Below are positions 1 to 12,565 of a stretch of DNA of 64,000 nt, piece by piece. The translations under genes were made by a program, and so were the position numbers. How positions within the stretch are numbered: position 1 is the first letter of the stretch; each line of letters begins with the position of its first letter. The notes below the pieces were generated by a model that had not been told where the DNA came from, made no database searches, and saw nothing but the letters and a program-made list of their open reading frames with translations. The stretch spans positions 10,358,157-10,422,156 of the forward strand of contig NW_027480429.1 of NCBI RefSeq assembly GCF_051401765.1, given 5' to 3'. Source of the DNA: Calliopsis andreniformis. Its lineage: Eukaryota > Arthropoda > Insecta > Hymenoptera > Andrenidae.

Positions 1-778
1 ATGGTCATTTCTACTCTTCGAGCAAGTTAGGCTTCACCCTAGGGCGTTGCTCCAACAGATTGAACAGTTAGGGCCTTAGAAGTCAACTCCCGAAGCATAA
101 AATGCAATAAAAATGCAACTGTGTTTCCATCATATAACAGGAATAATTGAAACCAGTTTGAAAGTGTTGGCCAATTCTACCTTCCGGGCAACCTAGACTT
201 CACACTAGAGCGTTGCTCCACCAGATCGAATAGTTAGTGCCTTAGAAGTCAACGCCAGAAGCATCAAATACAATATATATGCAACAGCTTTTCCATCGTA
301 TAAAACGAATAATTGCAACCAGTATGAATCTTATGGTCATTTCTACTTTCCGAGCAACCTAGGCTTCTCCCTAGGGCGTTGCTTCAACAGATTGAATAGT
401 TAGGGCCTTAGAAGTCAACGCCCGAACCATAAAATGAAAAAAAAATCCAACAGTGCTTCCATCATATAACAGGAATAATTGCAACCAGTTTGAAAGAGAT
501 GGCCAATTCTACGTTCCGGGCAACCTAGGCTTCACTCTATTGCGTTGCTCCACCAGATCGAATAGTTAGTGCCTTAGAAGTCAATGCCAGAATCTTAAAG
601 GACAATATAAATACAACAGTTTTTCCATCGTATAAAACGAATAATTGCAACCAGTGTGAACCTTATGGACATTTCTACTTTCCGAGCAACCTAGGCATCA
701 CCCTAGGGCGTTGCTCCAACAGTTTGAATAGTTAGGACCTTAGAAGTCAACGCCCGAACCATAAAATGCAAAAAAAAT

Positions 779-1300
779 ACAACAGTGTTTCCATCATATA
801 ACAGGAATAATTGCAACCAGTTTGGAAGTGATGGCCAATACTACGTTCCGGGCAACCTACGCTTCGCTCTAGGGCGTTGCTCCACTAGATCGAATAGATA
901 GTGCCTTAGAAGTCAACGCTAGAAGCATAAAATACAATATAAGTACAACAGTTTTTCCATCGTATAAAACGAATAATTACAACCAGTATGAAACTTATGG
1001 TCATTTCTACTTTCCGAGCAACCTAGGCTTCACCCTAGGGCGATGCTCAAACGGATTGATTAGTTAGGGCCTTAGAAGTCAACGCCCGCACCATAAAATG
1101 CAAAAAAAATACAACAGTGTTTCCATCATATAACAGGAATAATTGCAACCAGTTTGAAAGTGATGGCCAATTCTACGTTCCGGGCAACCTAGGTTTCACT
1201 CCAGGGCGTTGCTCCACCAGACCGAATAGTTACGGACTAAGAAGTCAACGCCAGAAGCATAAAATACGATATATATACAACAGCTTTTCCATCGTATAAA
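779..1300 (+). repeat. 12-monomer (1992-bp) repeat, first copy
   Basis: A B monomer with the unusual 'ccaatactacg', 'cctacgcttcgctc' and 'cgctagaagc' at about 822-925 recurs at about 2814-2918. The next B monomer, starting near 1117, recurs at 3110. The offsets are 1992-1993 bp, or 12 monomers. Further upstream the match continues at an offset of 1661 bp (10 monomers, marker 'ctctattgcg' at 535 and 2196), so one copy gained or lost a dimer. Confidence 0.7.
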
Positions 1301-1650
1301 ACGAGTAATTGCAACCAGTGTGAAAGTAATGGTCATTTCTACGTTCCGAGCACCCTAGGCGTCACTCTAGGGCGTTGCTCCACCACATCTAATAGCTACG
1401 GCCTTAGACGTCAACGCCAGAGGCATAAAGTACAATATAAATACAACAGCGTTTCCATCGTCTAAAACGAATAATTGCAACCAGTGTGAAAGTTATGGTC
1501 ATTTCTACATTTCGAGCAACCTAGGATTCACTCTAGGGCGTTACTCCACCAGATCGAATAGTTAGGTCCTTAGAAGTAAACGCCAGAGGCATAAAATACG
1601 ATAGAAGTACAACAGCTTTTCCATCGTATAAAACGAATAATTGCAACCAG
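960..1650 (+). repeat. A-B-D-E block, first copy (21-monomer offset)
   Basis: The block starts in an A monomer with the rare 'gggcgatgctcaaacgg' (near 1038) and runs through a B, a D ('cttagacgtcaacgcc') and an E monomer ending with 'acgatagaagtac'. The same order with the same rare variants is found at 4447-5137, an offset of 3487 bp (21 monomers). Outside the block the two places differ, so the edges are exchange points. Confidence 0.8.
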
Positions 1651-2770
1651 TGTGAAAGTTATGGTCATTTCCACTTTCCGAGCAACCTAGGCTTCACCCT
1701 AGGGCGTTGCTCCAACAGATTGAATAGTTAGGTCCTTAGAAGTCAACGCCCGAACCATAAAATGCAAAAAAAAATACAACAGTGTTTCCATCATATATCA
1801 GGAATAATTGCAACCAGTTTGAAAGTGATAGCCAATTCTACGTTCCGGGCAACCTAGGTTTCACTCCAGGGCGTTGCTCCACCAGACCGAATAGTTACGG
1901 CCTAAGAAGTCAACGCCAGAAGCATTAAATACGACATAAATACAACAGCTTTTCCATCGTATAAAACAAATAATTGCAACCAGTATGAAACTTATGGACA
2001 TTTCTACTTTCCGAGCAAGCTAGGCTTCACCCTAGGGCGTTGCTCCAACAGATTAAATAGTTAGGGCCTTAGAAGTCAACGCCCGAACCATAAAAAGCAA
2101 AAAAAATACAACAGTGTTTCCATCATATAACAGGAATAATTGCAACCAGTTTGAAAGTGATGGCCAATTCTACGTGCCGGGCAACCTATGCATCACTCTA
2201 TTGCGTTCCTCCACCAGATCGAATAGTTAGTGCCTTAGAAGTCAACGCCAGAAGCATAAAATACAATATAAATACATAAGTTTTTCCATCGTATAAAACG
2301 AATAATTGCAACCAGTATGAAACTTATCGACATTTCTACTTTCCGAGCAACCTAGGCTTCACCCTAGGGCGTTGCTCCAACAGATTGAATAGTTAGGACC
2401 TTAGAAGTCAACGCCCGAACCATAAAAGGCAAAAAAAATGCAACAGTGTTTCCATCATATAACAGGAATAATTGCAACCAGTTTGAAAGTGATGGCCAAT
2501 TCTACGTTCCGGGCAACCTAGGCTTCGCTCTAGGGCGTTGCTCCACTAGATCGAATAGATAGTGCCTTAGAAGTCAACGCCAGAAGCATAAAATACGATA
2601 TAAATACAACAGTTTTTCCATCGTATAAAACGAATAATTGCAGCCAGTATGAAGCTTATGGTCATTTCTACTTTCCGAGCAACCTAGGCTTCACCCTAGG
2701 TCGTTGCTCCAAGAGGTTGAGTAGTTAGGACCTTAGAAGACAACGCCCGAACCATAAAATGCAAAAAAAA

Positions 2771-3292
2771 TACAACAGTGTTTCCATCATATAACAGGAA
2801 TAATTGCAACCAGTTTGGAAGTGATGGCCAATACTACGTTCCGGGCAACCTACGCTTCGCTCTAGGGCGTTGCGCCACTAGATCGAATAGATAGTGCCTT
2901 AGAAGTCAACGCTAGAAGCATAAAATGCAATATAAGTACAACAGTTTTTCCATCGTATAAAACGAATAATTGCAACCAGTATGAAACTTATGGTCATTTC
3001 TACTTTCCGAGCAACCTAGGCTTCACCCTAGGGCGTTGCTCCAACAGATTGAATAGTCAGGGCCTTAGAAGTCAACGCCCGAACCATAAAATGCAAACAA
3101 AATGCAACTGTGTTTCCATCATATAACAGGAATAATTGCAACCAGTTTGAAAGTGATGGCCAATTCTACGTTCCGGGCAACCTAGGTTTCACTCCAGGGC
3201 GTTGCTCCACCAGACCGAATAGTTACGGCCCAAGAAGTCAACGCCAGAGGCATAAAATACGATATAAATACAACAGCTTTTCCATCGTATAA
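2771..3292 (+). repeat. 12-monomer (1992-bp) repeat, second copy
   Basis: This is the partner of the stretch near 779-1300. It shares the rare B-type variant block 'cctacgcttcgctc ... cgctagaagc' and differs from it by a few substitutions, for example a 'gttgcgcc' in place of 'gttgctcc'. It lies in an otherwise regular A/B alternation. Confidence 0.7.
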
Positions 3293-4446
3293 AACGAATA
3301 ATTGCAACCAGTATGAAACTTATGGTCATTTCTACTTTCCGAGCAAGTTAGGCTTCACCCGAGGGCGTTGCTCCAACAGATTGAACAGTTAGGGCCTTAG
3401 AAGTCAACTCCCGAAGCATAAAATGCAATTAAAATACAACAGTGATTCCATCATATAACAGGAATAATTGCAACCAGTTTGAAAGTAATGGCCAATTCTA
3501 CGTACCGGGCAAGCTAGGCTTCACTCTAGGGCGTTGCTCCACGAGATAGAATAGTTAGTGCCTTTGAAGTCAACGCCAGAAGCATAAAGTACAATATAAA
3601 TACAACAGTTTTTCCATCGTATAAAACGAATAATTGAAACCAGTTTGAAAGTGATGGCCAATTCTACGTTCCGGGCAACCTGGGTTTCACTCCAGGGCGT
3701 TGCTCCACCAGACCGAATAGTTACGGCCTAAGAAGTCAACGCCAGAAGCATAAAATACGATATAAATACAACAGCGTTTCCATCGTATAAAACGAATAAT
3801 TGCAACCAGTGTGAAAGTTATGGTCATTTCCATATTCCGAGGAACCTAGACTTCACTCTAGGGCGTTGCTCCACCACATCTAATAGCTACGGCCTTAGAA
3901 GTCAACGCCAAAGGCATAAAATACAGTATAAATACAACAGCGTTTCCATCGCATAAAACGAATAATTGCAACCAGAGTGAGAGTTATGGTCATTTCCACA
4001 TTCCGAGGAACCTAGGCTTCACTCTAGGGCGTTGCTCCACCAGATCGAATAGTTAGGTCCTTAGAAGTAAACGCCAGAAGCATAAAATACGATATAAATA
4101 CAACAGTTTTTCCATCGTATAAAACGAATAATTGCAACCAGTACGAAACTTATGGTCATTTCTACTTTCCGAGCAACCTAGGCTTCACCATAGGGCGTTG
4201 CTCCAACAGATTGAACAGTTAGGGCCTTAGAAGTCAACGCCCGAAGCATAAAATGCAATAAAAATACAACAGTGTTTCCATAATATAACAGGAACAATTG
4301 CAACCAGTTTGAAAGTGATGGCCAATTCTACGTTCCGGGCAACCTAGGCTTCACTCTAGGGCGTTGCTCCACCAGATCGAATAGTTAGTGCCGTAGAAGT
4401 CAACGCCAGAAGCATAAAATACAATATAAATACAACAGTTTTTCCA

Positions 4447-5137
4447 TCGTATGAAACAAATAATTGCAACCAGTATGAAACTTATGGTCATTTCTACTTT
4501 CCGAGCAACCTAGGCTTCACCCTGGGGCGATGCTCAAACGGATTGAATAGTTAGGGCCTTAGAAGTCAACGCCCGCACCATAAAATGCAAAAAAAATACA
4601 ACAGTGTTTCCATCATATAACAGGAATAATTGCAACCAGTTTGAAAGTGATGGCCAATTCTACGTTCCGGGCAACCTAGGTTTCACTCCAGGGCGTTGCT
4701 CCACCAGACCGAATAGTTACGGACTAAGAAGTCAACGCCAGAAGCATAAAATACGATATATATACAACAGCTTTTCCATCGTATAAAACGAGTAATTGCA
4801 ACCAGTGTGAAAGTAATGGTCATTTCTACGTTCCGAGCACCCTAGGCGTCACTCTAGGGCGTTGCTCCACCACATCTAATAGCTACGGCCTTAGACGTCA
4901 ACGCCAGAGGCATAAAGTACAATATAAATACAACAGCGTTTCCATCGTCTAAAACGAATAATAGCAACCAGTGTGAAAGTTATGGTCATTTCTACATTCC
5001 GAGCAACCTAGGATTCACTCTAGGGCGTTACTCCACCAGATCGAATAGTTAGGTCCTTAGAAGTAAACGCCAGAGGCATAAAATACGATAGAAGTACAAC
5101 AGCTTTTCCATCGTATAAAACGAATAATTGCAACCAG
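4447..5137 (+). repeat. A-B-D-E block, second copy
   Basis: This is a near-identical partner of 960-1650. It includes 'gggcgatgctcaaacgg' (near 4525), 'cttagacgtcaacgcc' and 'acgatagaagtac'. After 5137 a further D/E pair follows, which looks like a 332-bp duplication of the D-E part. Confidence 0.8.
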
Positions 5138-5427
5138 TGCGAAAGTAATGGTCATTTCTACGTTCCGAGCACCCTAGGCGTCACTCTAGGGCGTTGCTCC
5201 ACCACATCCAATAGCTACGGCCTTAGAAGTCAACGCCAGAGGCATAAAGTACAATATAAATACAACAGCGTTTCCATCGTATAAAACGAATAATTGCAAC
5301 CAGTGTGAAAGTTATGGTCATTTCTACATTCCGAGCAACCTAGGATTCACTCTAGGGCGTTGCTGCACCAGATCGAAAAGATAGTGCCTTAGAAGTCAAC
5401 GCCAGAAGCATAAAATGCGATATAAAT

Positions 5428-6257
5428 ACAACAGTTTTTCCATTGTATAAAACGAATAATTGCAACCATTATGAAACTTATGGCGAATTCTACGTTCCGG
5501 GCAACCTAGGTTTCACTCCAGGGCGTTGCACCACCAGACCGAATAGTTACGGCCTAAGAAGTCAACGCCAGAAGCATAAAATACGATATAAATACAACAG
5601 CTTTTCCATCGTATAAAACGAATAATTGCAACCAGTGTGAAAGTAATGGTCATTTCTACGTTCCAAGCACCATTGGCGTCACTCTAGGGCGTTGCTCCAC
5701 CACATCTAATAGCTACGGCCTTAAAAGTCAACGCCAAAGGCATAAAATACAATATAAATACAACAGCGTTACCGTCGTATAAAACGAATAATTGCAACCA
5801 GTGTGAAAGTTATGGTCATTTCCACATTCGGAGGAACCTAGGCTTCACTCTAGGGCGTTGCTCCACCAGATCGAGTAGTTAGGTCCTTAGAAGTAAACGC
5901 CAGAAGCATAAAATACGATATAAGTACAACAGCTTTTCCATCGTGTAAAAGGATTAATTGCAACCAGTTTGAACGTGATGGTCATTTCTCCTTTCCGGGC
6001 AACCTAGGCTTCACTCTATGGCGTTGCTCCACTAGATCGAACAGCTAGGGCCTTAGAAGTCAACGCCAGAAGCATAAAATACAATATAAATACAACAGTT
6101 TTTCCATCGTATAAAACGAATAAGTGCAACCAGTATGAAACTTATGGTCATTTCTACTTTCCGAGCAACCTAGGCTTCACCCTAGGGCGTTGCTCCAACA
6201 TATTGAATATTTAGGGCAGTAGAAGTCAACGCCCGAAGCATAAAATGCAATAAAAAT
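5428..6257 (+). repeat. Pentamer HOR B-D-E-F-A, unit 1 (830 bp)
   Basis: Five monomers in the order B, D, E, F, A. Type F is marked by 'aaaggattaattgc', 'gaacgtgat', 'ctcctttccggg' and 'gatcgaacagctagg'. The length is exactly five times 166. The first B monomer is a hybrid: its head resembles an A monomer ('gaaacttatgg') and it switches to B at 'cgaattctacg'. Confidence 0.8.
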
Positions 6258-6925
6258 ACAACAGTGTTTCCATCATATAACAGGAATAATCGCATCCAGT
6301 TTGAAAGTGATGGCCAATTCTACGTTCCGGGCAACCTAGGTTTCACTCCAGGGCGTTGCTCCACCAGACCGAATAGTTACGGCCTAAGCAGTCAACGCCA
6401 GAAGCATAAAATACGATATAAATACAACAGCTTTTCCATCGTATAAAACGAATAATTGCAACCAGTGTGAAAGTAATGGTCATTTCTACGTTCCAAGCAC
6501 CCTAGGCGTCACTCAATGGCGTTGCTCCACCACATCTAATAGCTACGGCCTTAGAAGTCAACGCCAAAGGCATAAAATACAATATAAATACAACAGCGTT
6601 TCCATCGTATAAAACGAATAATTGCAACCAGTGTGAAAGTTATGGTCATTTCCACATTCCGAGGAACCTAGGCTTCACTCTAGGGCGTTGCTCCACCAGA
6701 TCGAATAGTTAGGACCTTAGAAGTAAACGCCAGAAGCATGAAATACGATATAAATACAACAGCTTTTCAATCGTATAAAAGGATTAATTGCAACCAGTTT
6801 GAACGTGATTGTCATTTCTCCTTTCCGGGCAACCTAGGCTTCACTCTAGGGCGTTGCTCCAACAGATTGAATAGTTAGGGCCTTAGAAGTCAACGCCCGA
6901 AGCATAAAATGCAATAAAAATACAA
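6258..6925 (+). repeat. Pentamer HOR, unit 2, truncated in F
   Basis: B, D and E follow directly after unit 1. The F monomer begins normally ('aaaggattaattgc', 'gaacgtgattg') but ends as an A monomer ('ccaacagattgaatag', 'cgcccgaagc'). The final A monomer is therefore fused with F and the unit is four monomers long. Confidence 0.7.
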
Positions 6926-8248
6926 CAGTGTTTCCATCGTCTAAAACGAGTAATTGCAACCAGTGTGAAAGTTATGGTCATTTCTACATTCCGAGCAACC
7001 TAGGCTTCACCCTAGAGCGTTGCTCCAGCAGATTGAATAGTTAGGGCCTTAGAAGTCAACGCCCGAAGCATAAAATGCAATAAAAATACAACAGTGTTTC
7101 CATCGTCTAAAACGAATAATTGCAACCAGTGTGAAAGTTATGGCCATTTCTACATTCCGAGCAACCTAGGATTCACTCTAGGGCGTTACTCCACCAGATC
7201 GAATAGTTAGTCCTTAGAAGTAAACGCCAGAAGCATAAAATACGATATAAATACAACAGCTTTTCCATCGTATAAAACGAATAATTGCAACCAGTGTGAA
7301 AGTAATGGTCATTTCTACGTTCCGAGCACCCTAGGCGTCACTCTAGGGCGTTGCTCCACCACATCTAATAGCTACGGCCTTAGAAGTCAACGCCAGAGGC
7401 ATAAAGTACAATATAAATACAACAGCGTTTCTATCGTATAAAACGAATAATTGCAACCAGTGTGAAAGTAATGGTCATTTCTACGTGCCAAGCACCCTAG
7501 GCGTCACTCAAGGGCGTTGCTCCACCACATCTAATAGCTACGGCCTTAGAAGTCAACGCCAAAGGCATAAAATACAATATAAATACATCAGCGTTTCCAT
7601 CGTATAAAACGAATAATTGCAACCAGTGTGAAAGTTATGGTCATTTCCACATTCCGAGGAACCTAGGCTTCACTCTAGGGCGTTGCTCCACCAGATCGAA
7701 TAGTTAGGTCCTTAGAAGTAAACGCCAGAAGAATGAAATACGATATAAATACAACAGCTTTTCCATCGTATAAAAGGATTAATTGCAACCAGTTTGAACG
7801 TGATTGTCATTTCTCCTTTCCGGGCAACCTAGGCTTCACTCTAGGGCGTTGCTCCACTAGATCGAACAGCTAGGGCCTTAGAAGTCAACGCCAGAAGCAT
7901 AAAGTACAATATAAATACAACAGCGTTTCCATTGTCTAAAACGAATAATTGCAACCAGTGTGAAAGTTATGGTCATTTCTACATTCCGAGCAACCTAGGA
8001 TTCACTCTAGGGCGTTGCTCCACCCGATCGAAAAGATAGTGCCTTAGAAGTCAACGCCAGAAGCATAAAATGCGATATAAATACAACAGTTTTTCCATCG
8101 TATAAAACGAATAATTGCAACGAGTATGAAACTTATGGTCATTTCTACTTTCCTAGCAACCTAGGCTTCACCCTAGGGCGTTGCTCCAACAGATTGAATA
8201 GTTAGGGCCTTAGAACTCTACGCCCGTACCATAAAATGCAAAAAAAAT
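6926..8248 (+). repeat. Shuffled A, D, E and F monomers between pentamers
   Basis: Short runs of E-like, A-like, D, E and F monomers without a fixed order. The part near 7900-8290 (marker 'cacccgatcgaaaagatag') recurs at 9400-9785 with an offset of 1494 bp, or nine monomers. Confidence 0.65.
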
Positions 8249-9078
8249 ACAACAGTGTTTCCATCATATAACAGGAATAATTGCAACCAGTTTGAAAGTG
8301 ATGGCCAATTCTACGTTCCGGGCAACCTAAGTTTCACTCCAGGGCGTTGCTCCACCAGACCGAATAGTTACGGCCTAAGCAGTCAACGCCAGAAGCATAA
8401 AATACGATATAAATACAACAGTTTTTCCATCGTATAAAACGAATAATTGCAACCAGTGTGAAAGTAATGGTCATTTCTACGTTCCGAGCACCCTAGGCGT
8501 CACTCTAGGGCGTTACTCCACCACATCTAATAACTACGGCCTTAGAAGTCAACGCCAGAGGCATAAAGTACAATATAAATACAACAGCGTTTCCATCGTC
8601 TAAAACGAATAATTGAAACCAGTGTGAAAGTTATGGTCATTTCCACATTCCGAGGAACCTAGGCTTCACTCTAGGGCGTTGCTCCACCAGATCGAATAGT
8701 TAGGTCCATAGAAGTAAACGCCAGAAGCATAAAATACGATATAAATACAACAGCTTTTCCATAGTATAAAAGGATTAACTGCAACCAGTTTGAACGTGAT
8801 GGTCATTTCACGTTTCCGGGCAACCTAGGCTTCACTCTAGGGCGTTGCTCCACTAGATCGAACAGCTAGGGCCTTAGAAGTCAACGCCAGAAGCATAAAA
8901 TACAATATAAATACAACAGTTTTTCCATCGTATAAAACGAATAATTGCAACCAGTATGAAACTTGTGGTCATTTCTTCTTTCCGAGCAACCTAGGCTTCA
9001 CCCTAGAGCGTTGCTCCAACAGATTGAATATTTAGGGCAGTAGAAGTCAACGCCCGAAGCATAAAATGCAATAAAAAT
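8249..9078 (+). repeat. Pentamer HOR B-D-E-F-A, unit 3 (830 bp)
   Basis: A full unit of exactly 830 bp in the same order as at 5428. A further unit starts directly after it at 9079, so units 3 and 4 are in tandem. The A monomer carries 'catttcttctttccgagc' and 'gaatatttagggcagtag'. The second of these marks is shared with unit 1, which ties the units to one ancestor. Confidence 0.85.
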
Positions 9079-9576
9079 ACAACAGTGTTTCCATCATATA
9101 ACAGGAATAATCGCATCCCGTTTGAAAGTGATGGCCAATTCTACGTTCCGGGCAACCTAGGTTTCACTCCAGGGCGTTGGTCCACCAGACCGAATAGTTA
9201 CGGACTAAGAAGTCAACGCCAGAAGCATAAAATACGATATAAATACAACAGCTTTTGCATCGTATAAAACGAATAATTGCAACCAGTGTGAAAGTAATGG
9301 TCATTTCTACGTTCCGAGCACCCTAGGCGTCACTCTAGGGCGTTGCTCCACGACATCTATTAGCTACGGCCTTAGAAGTCAACGCCAGAGGCATAAAGTA
9401 CAATATAAATACAACAGCGTTTCCATCGTCTAAAACGAATAATTGCAACCAGTGTGAAAGTTATGGTCATTTCTACATTCCGAGCAACCTAGGATTCACT
9501 CTAGGGCGTTGCTCCACCCGATCGAAAAGATAGTGCCTTAGAAGTCAACGCCAGAAGCATAAAATGCGATATAAAT
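9079..9576 (+). repeat. Pentamer HOR, unit 4, partial
   Basis: B and D monomers match unit 3. The third monomer starts like E but ends with the rare 'cacccgatcgaaaagatag' seen also near 8022. After this monomer the array changes to A/B dimers. Confidence 0.7.
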
Positions 9577-10075
9577 ACAACAGTTTTTCCATCGTATAAA
9601 ACGAATAATTGCAACGAGTATGAAACTTATGGTCATTTCTACTTTCCTAGCAACCTAGGCTTCACCCTAGGGCGTTGCTCCAACAGATTGAATAGTTAGG
9701 GCCTTAGAACTCTACGCCCGTACCATAAAATGCAAAAAAAATACAACAGTGTTTCCATCATATAACAGGAATAATTGCAACCAGTTTGAAAGTGATGGCC
9801 AATTCTACGTTCCCGGCAAACTAGGCTTCACTCTAGGGCGTTGCACCACCAGATCGAATAGTTAGTGCCTTAAAAGTCAACGCCAGAAGCATAAAATACA
9901 ATATAAATAGAACAGCTTTTCCACCGTATCAAACGAATAATTGCAACCGGTATGAAACTTATGGTCATTTCTACTTTCCGAGCTACCTAGGCTTCACCCT
10001 AGGGCGTTGCTCCAACAGATTGAATAGTTAGGGCCTTAGAAGTCAAGGCCCGAAGCATAAAATGCAATAAAAATA
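9577..10075 (+). repeat. Marker block 'ccaccgtatc', copy 1
   Basis: Three monomers with a distinctive set of variants: 'tttcctagcaac' in A, 'gttcccggcaaactagg' and 'cttaaaagtcaacg' in B, then 'aacagcttttccaccgtatc' (9911) and 'gtcaaggcccgaagc'. The same set recurs with this last marker at 11903, 16554, 20373, 30658 and 47253, so it tracks duplications across the window. Confidence 0.8.
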
Positions 10076-12565
10076 CAACAGTGTTTCCCTCATATAACAG
10101 GAATAATTGCGACCAGTTTGGAAGTGATGGCCATTTCTACGTTCCGAGCAACCTAGGCTTCACTCTAGGGCGCTGCACCATCAGATTGAATAGTTAGGGC
10201 CTTAGAAGTCAACGCCCGAAGCATAAAATGCAATAAAAATACAACAGTGTTTCCATCGTATAAAACGAATAATTGCAACCAGTATGAAACTGATGGTCAT
10301 TTCTACTTTCCGAGCAACCTAGGCTTCACCCTAGGGCGCTGCTCCCACAGATTGAATAGTTAGGGCCATAGAAGTGAACGCCCGAACCATAAAATGCAAA
10401 AAAAATACAACAGTGTTTCCATCATACAACAGGAATAATTGCAACCAGTTTGAAAGTGATGGCCAATTCTACGTTCCGGGCAAACTAGGCTTCTATCTAG
10501 GGCGTTGCTCCACCATATCGAATAGATAGTGCCTTAGAAGTCAACGCCAGAAGCATAAAATAAAATATAAATACAACAGTTTTTCCATCGTATAAAACGA
10601 ATAATTGCAACCAGTATGAAACTTATGGTCATTTCTACTTTCCGAGCAACCTAGGCTTCACCCTAGTGCCTTGCTCCAACAGATTGAATAGTTAGGGCCT
10701 TAGAACTCTACGCCCGAGCCATAAAATGCAAAAAAAATACAACAGTGTTTCCATCATATAACAGGAATAATTGCGACCAGTTTGAAAGTGATGGCCAATT
10801 CTACGTTCCGGGCAACCTAGGCTTCTCTCTAGGGCGTTGCTCCACCAGATCGAATAGTTAGTGCCTTAGAAGTCAACGCCAGAATCATAAAATACAATAT
10901 AAATACAACAGTTTTTCCATCGTATAAAACGAATAATTGCAACCAGTATGAAACTGATTGCCAATTCTACGTTCCGGGCAAACTAGGCTTCTATCTAGGG
11001 CGTTGCTCCACCAGATCGAATAGATAGTGCCTTAGAAGTCAACGCCAGAAGCATAAAATACAATATAAATACAACAGTTTTTCCATCATATAAAACGAAT
11101 AATTGCAACCAGTATGAAACTTATGGTCATTTCTACTTTCCGAGCAACCTAGGCTTCACCCTAGGGCCTTGCTCCAACAGATTGAATAGTTAGGGCCTTA
11201 GAAGTCAACGCCCGAACCATAAAATGAAAAAAAATACAAGAGTGTTTCCATCATATAACAGGAATAATTGCAACCAATTTGGAAAGTGATGGCCAATTCT
11301 ACGTTCCGGGCAACCTAGGCTTCACTCTAGGGCGTTGCTCCACCATAACGAATAGTTAGTGCCTTAGAAGTCAACGCCAGAAGCATAAAATACAATATAA
11401 ATACAACAGCCTTTCCATCGTATAAAACGAATAATTGCAACCAGTATGAAACTGATGGTCATTTCTACTTTCCGAGCAACCTAGGCTTCACCCTAGGGCG
11501 TTGCTCCAACAGATTGAATAGTTAGGGCCTTAGAAGTCAACGCCCGAAGCATAAAATGCAATAAAAATACAACAGTGTTTCCATCGTATAAAACGAATAA
11601 TTGCAACGAGTATGAAACTTATGATCATTTCTACTTTCCTAGCAACCTAGGCTTCACCCTAGGGCGTTGCTCCAACAGATTGAATAGTTAGGGCCTTAGA
11701 ACTCTACGCCCGTACCATAAAATGCAAAAAAAATACAACAGTGTTTCCATCATATAACAGGAATAATTGCAACCCGTTTGAAAGTGATGGCCAATTCTAC
11801 GTTCCCGGCAAACTAGGCTTCACTCTAGGGCGTTGCACCACCAGATCGAATAGTTAGTGCCTTAAAAGTCAACGCCAGAAGCATAAAATACAATATAAAT
11901 AGAACAGCTTTTCCACCGTATCAAACGAATAATTGCAACCAGTATGAAACTTATGGTCATTTCTACTTTCCGAGCTACCTAGGCTTCACCCTAGGGCGTT
12001 GCTCCAACAGATTGAATAGTTAGGGCCTTAGAAGTCAAGGCCCGAAGCATAAAATGCAATAAAAATACAACAGTTTTTCCATCGTATAAAACGAATAATT
12101 GCAACCAGTATGAAACTTATGGTCATTTCTACTTTCCGAGCAACCTAGGCATCACCCTAGGGCCTTGCTCCAACAGATTGAATAGTTAGGGCCTTAGAAG
12201 TCAACGCCCGAGCCATAAAATGCAAAAAAAATGCAACAGTTTTTCCATCGTATAACAGGAATAATTGCATCCAATTAGGAAAGTGATGGCCAATTCTACG
12301 TTCCGGACAACCTAGGCTCCACTCTAGGGCGTTGCTCCACCAGATCCAATAGTTAGTGCCTTAGAAGTCAACGCCAGAAGCATAAAACACAATATAAATA
12401 CAACAGTTTTTCCATCGTACAAAACGAATAATTGCAACCACTATGAAACTTATGGACAGCTCTACTTTCCGAGCAACCTAGGCTTCACCCTAGGGCGTTG
12501 CTCCAACAGATTGAATAGTTAGGACCTTAGAAGTCAACGCCCGTACCATAAAATGCAAAAAAAAT

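Larger units (their letters stand above)
1..5427 (+). repeat. A/B dimer zone with D/E pair insertions
   Basis: Most of this stretch alternates two monomer types. Type A carries 'gaaacttatgg', 'ctactttccgagc', 'caccctaggg', 'ccaacagattg' and an A8 run before the next monomer. Type B carries 'catcatataacagg', 'gtttgaaagtgatggcc' and 'agttagtgcc'. Near 1283-1615, 3770-4090 and 4770-5400, pairs of two other types interrupt the alternation. Type D has 'gagcaccctaggcgtcac' and 'catctaatagctacgg'. Type E has 'cattccgagcaacc' and 'ttaggtccttagaagtaaac'. The stretch contains nothing except satellite. Confidence 0.85.

Noticed and set aside
1117..1299. 60-codon plus-strand frame found almost unchanged at 1117, 3110, 4604, 6264, 8255, 9085 and 12572
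   Set aside because: Its conservation follows from the recent duplication of B monomers. It starts and ends at fixed points of the monomer and there is no promoter, signal or domain to support a peptide.
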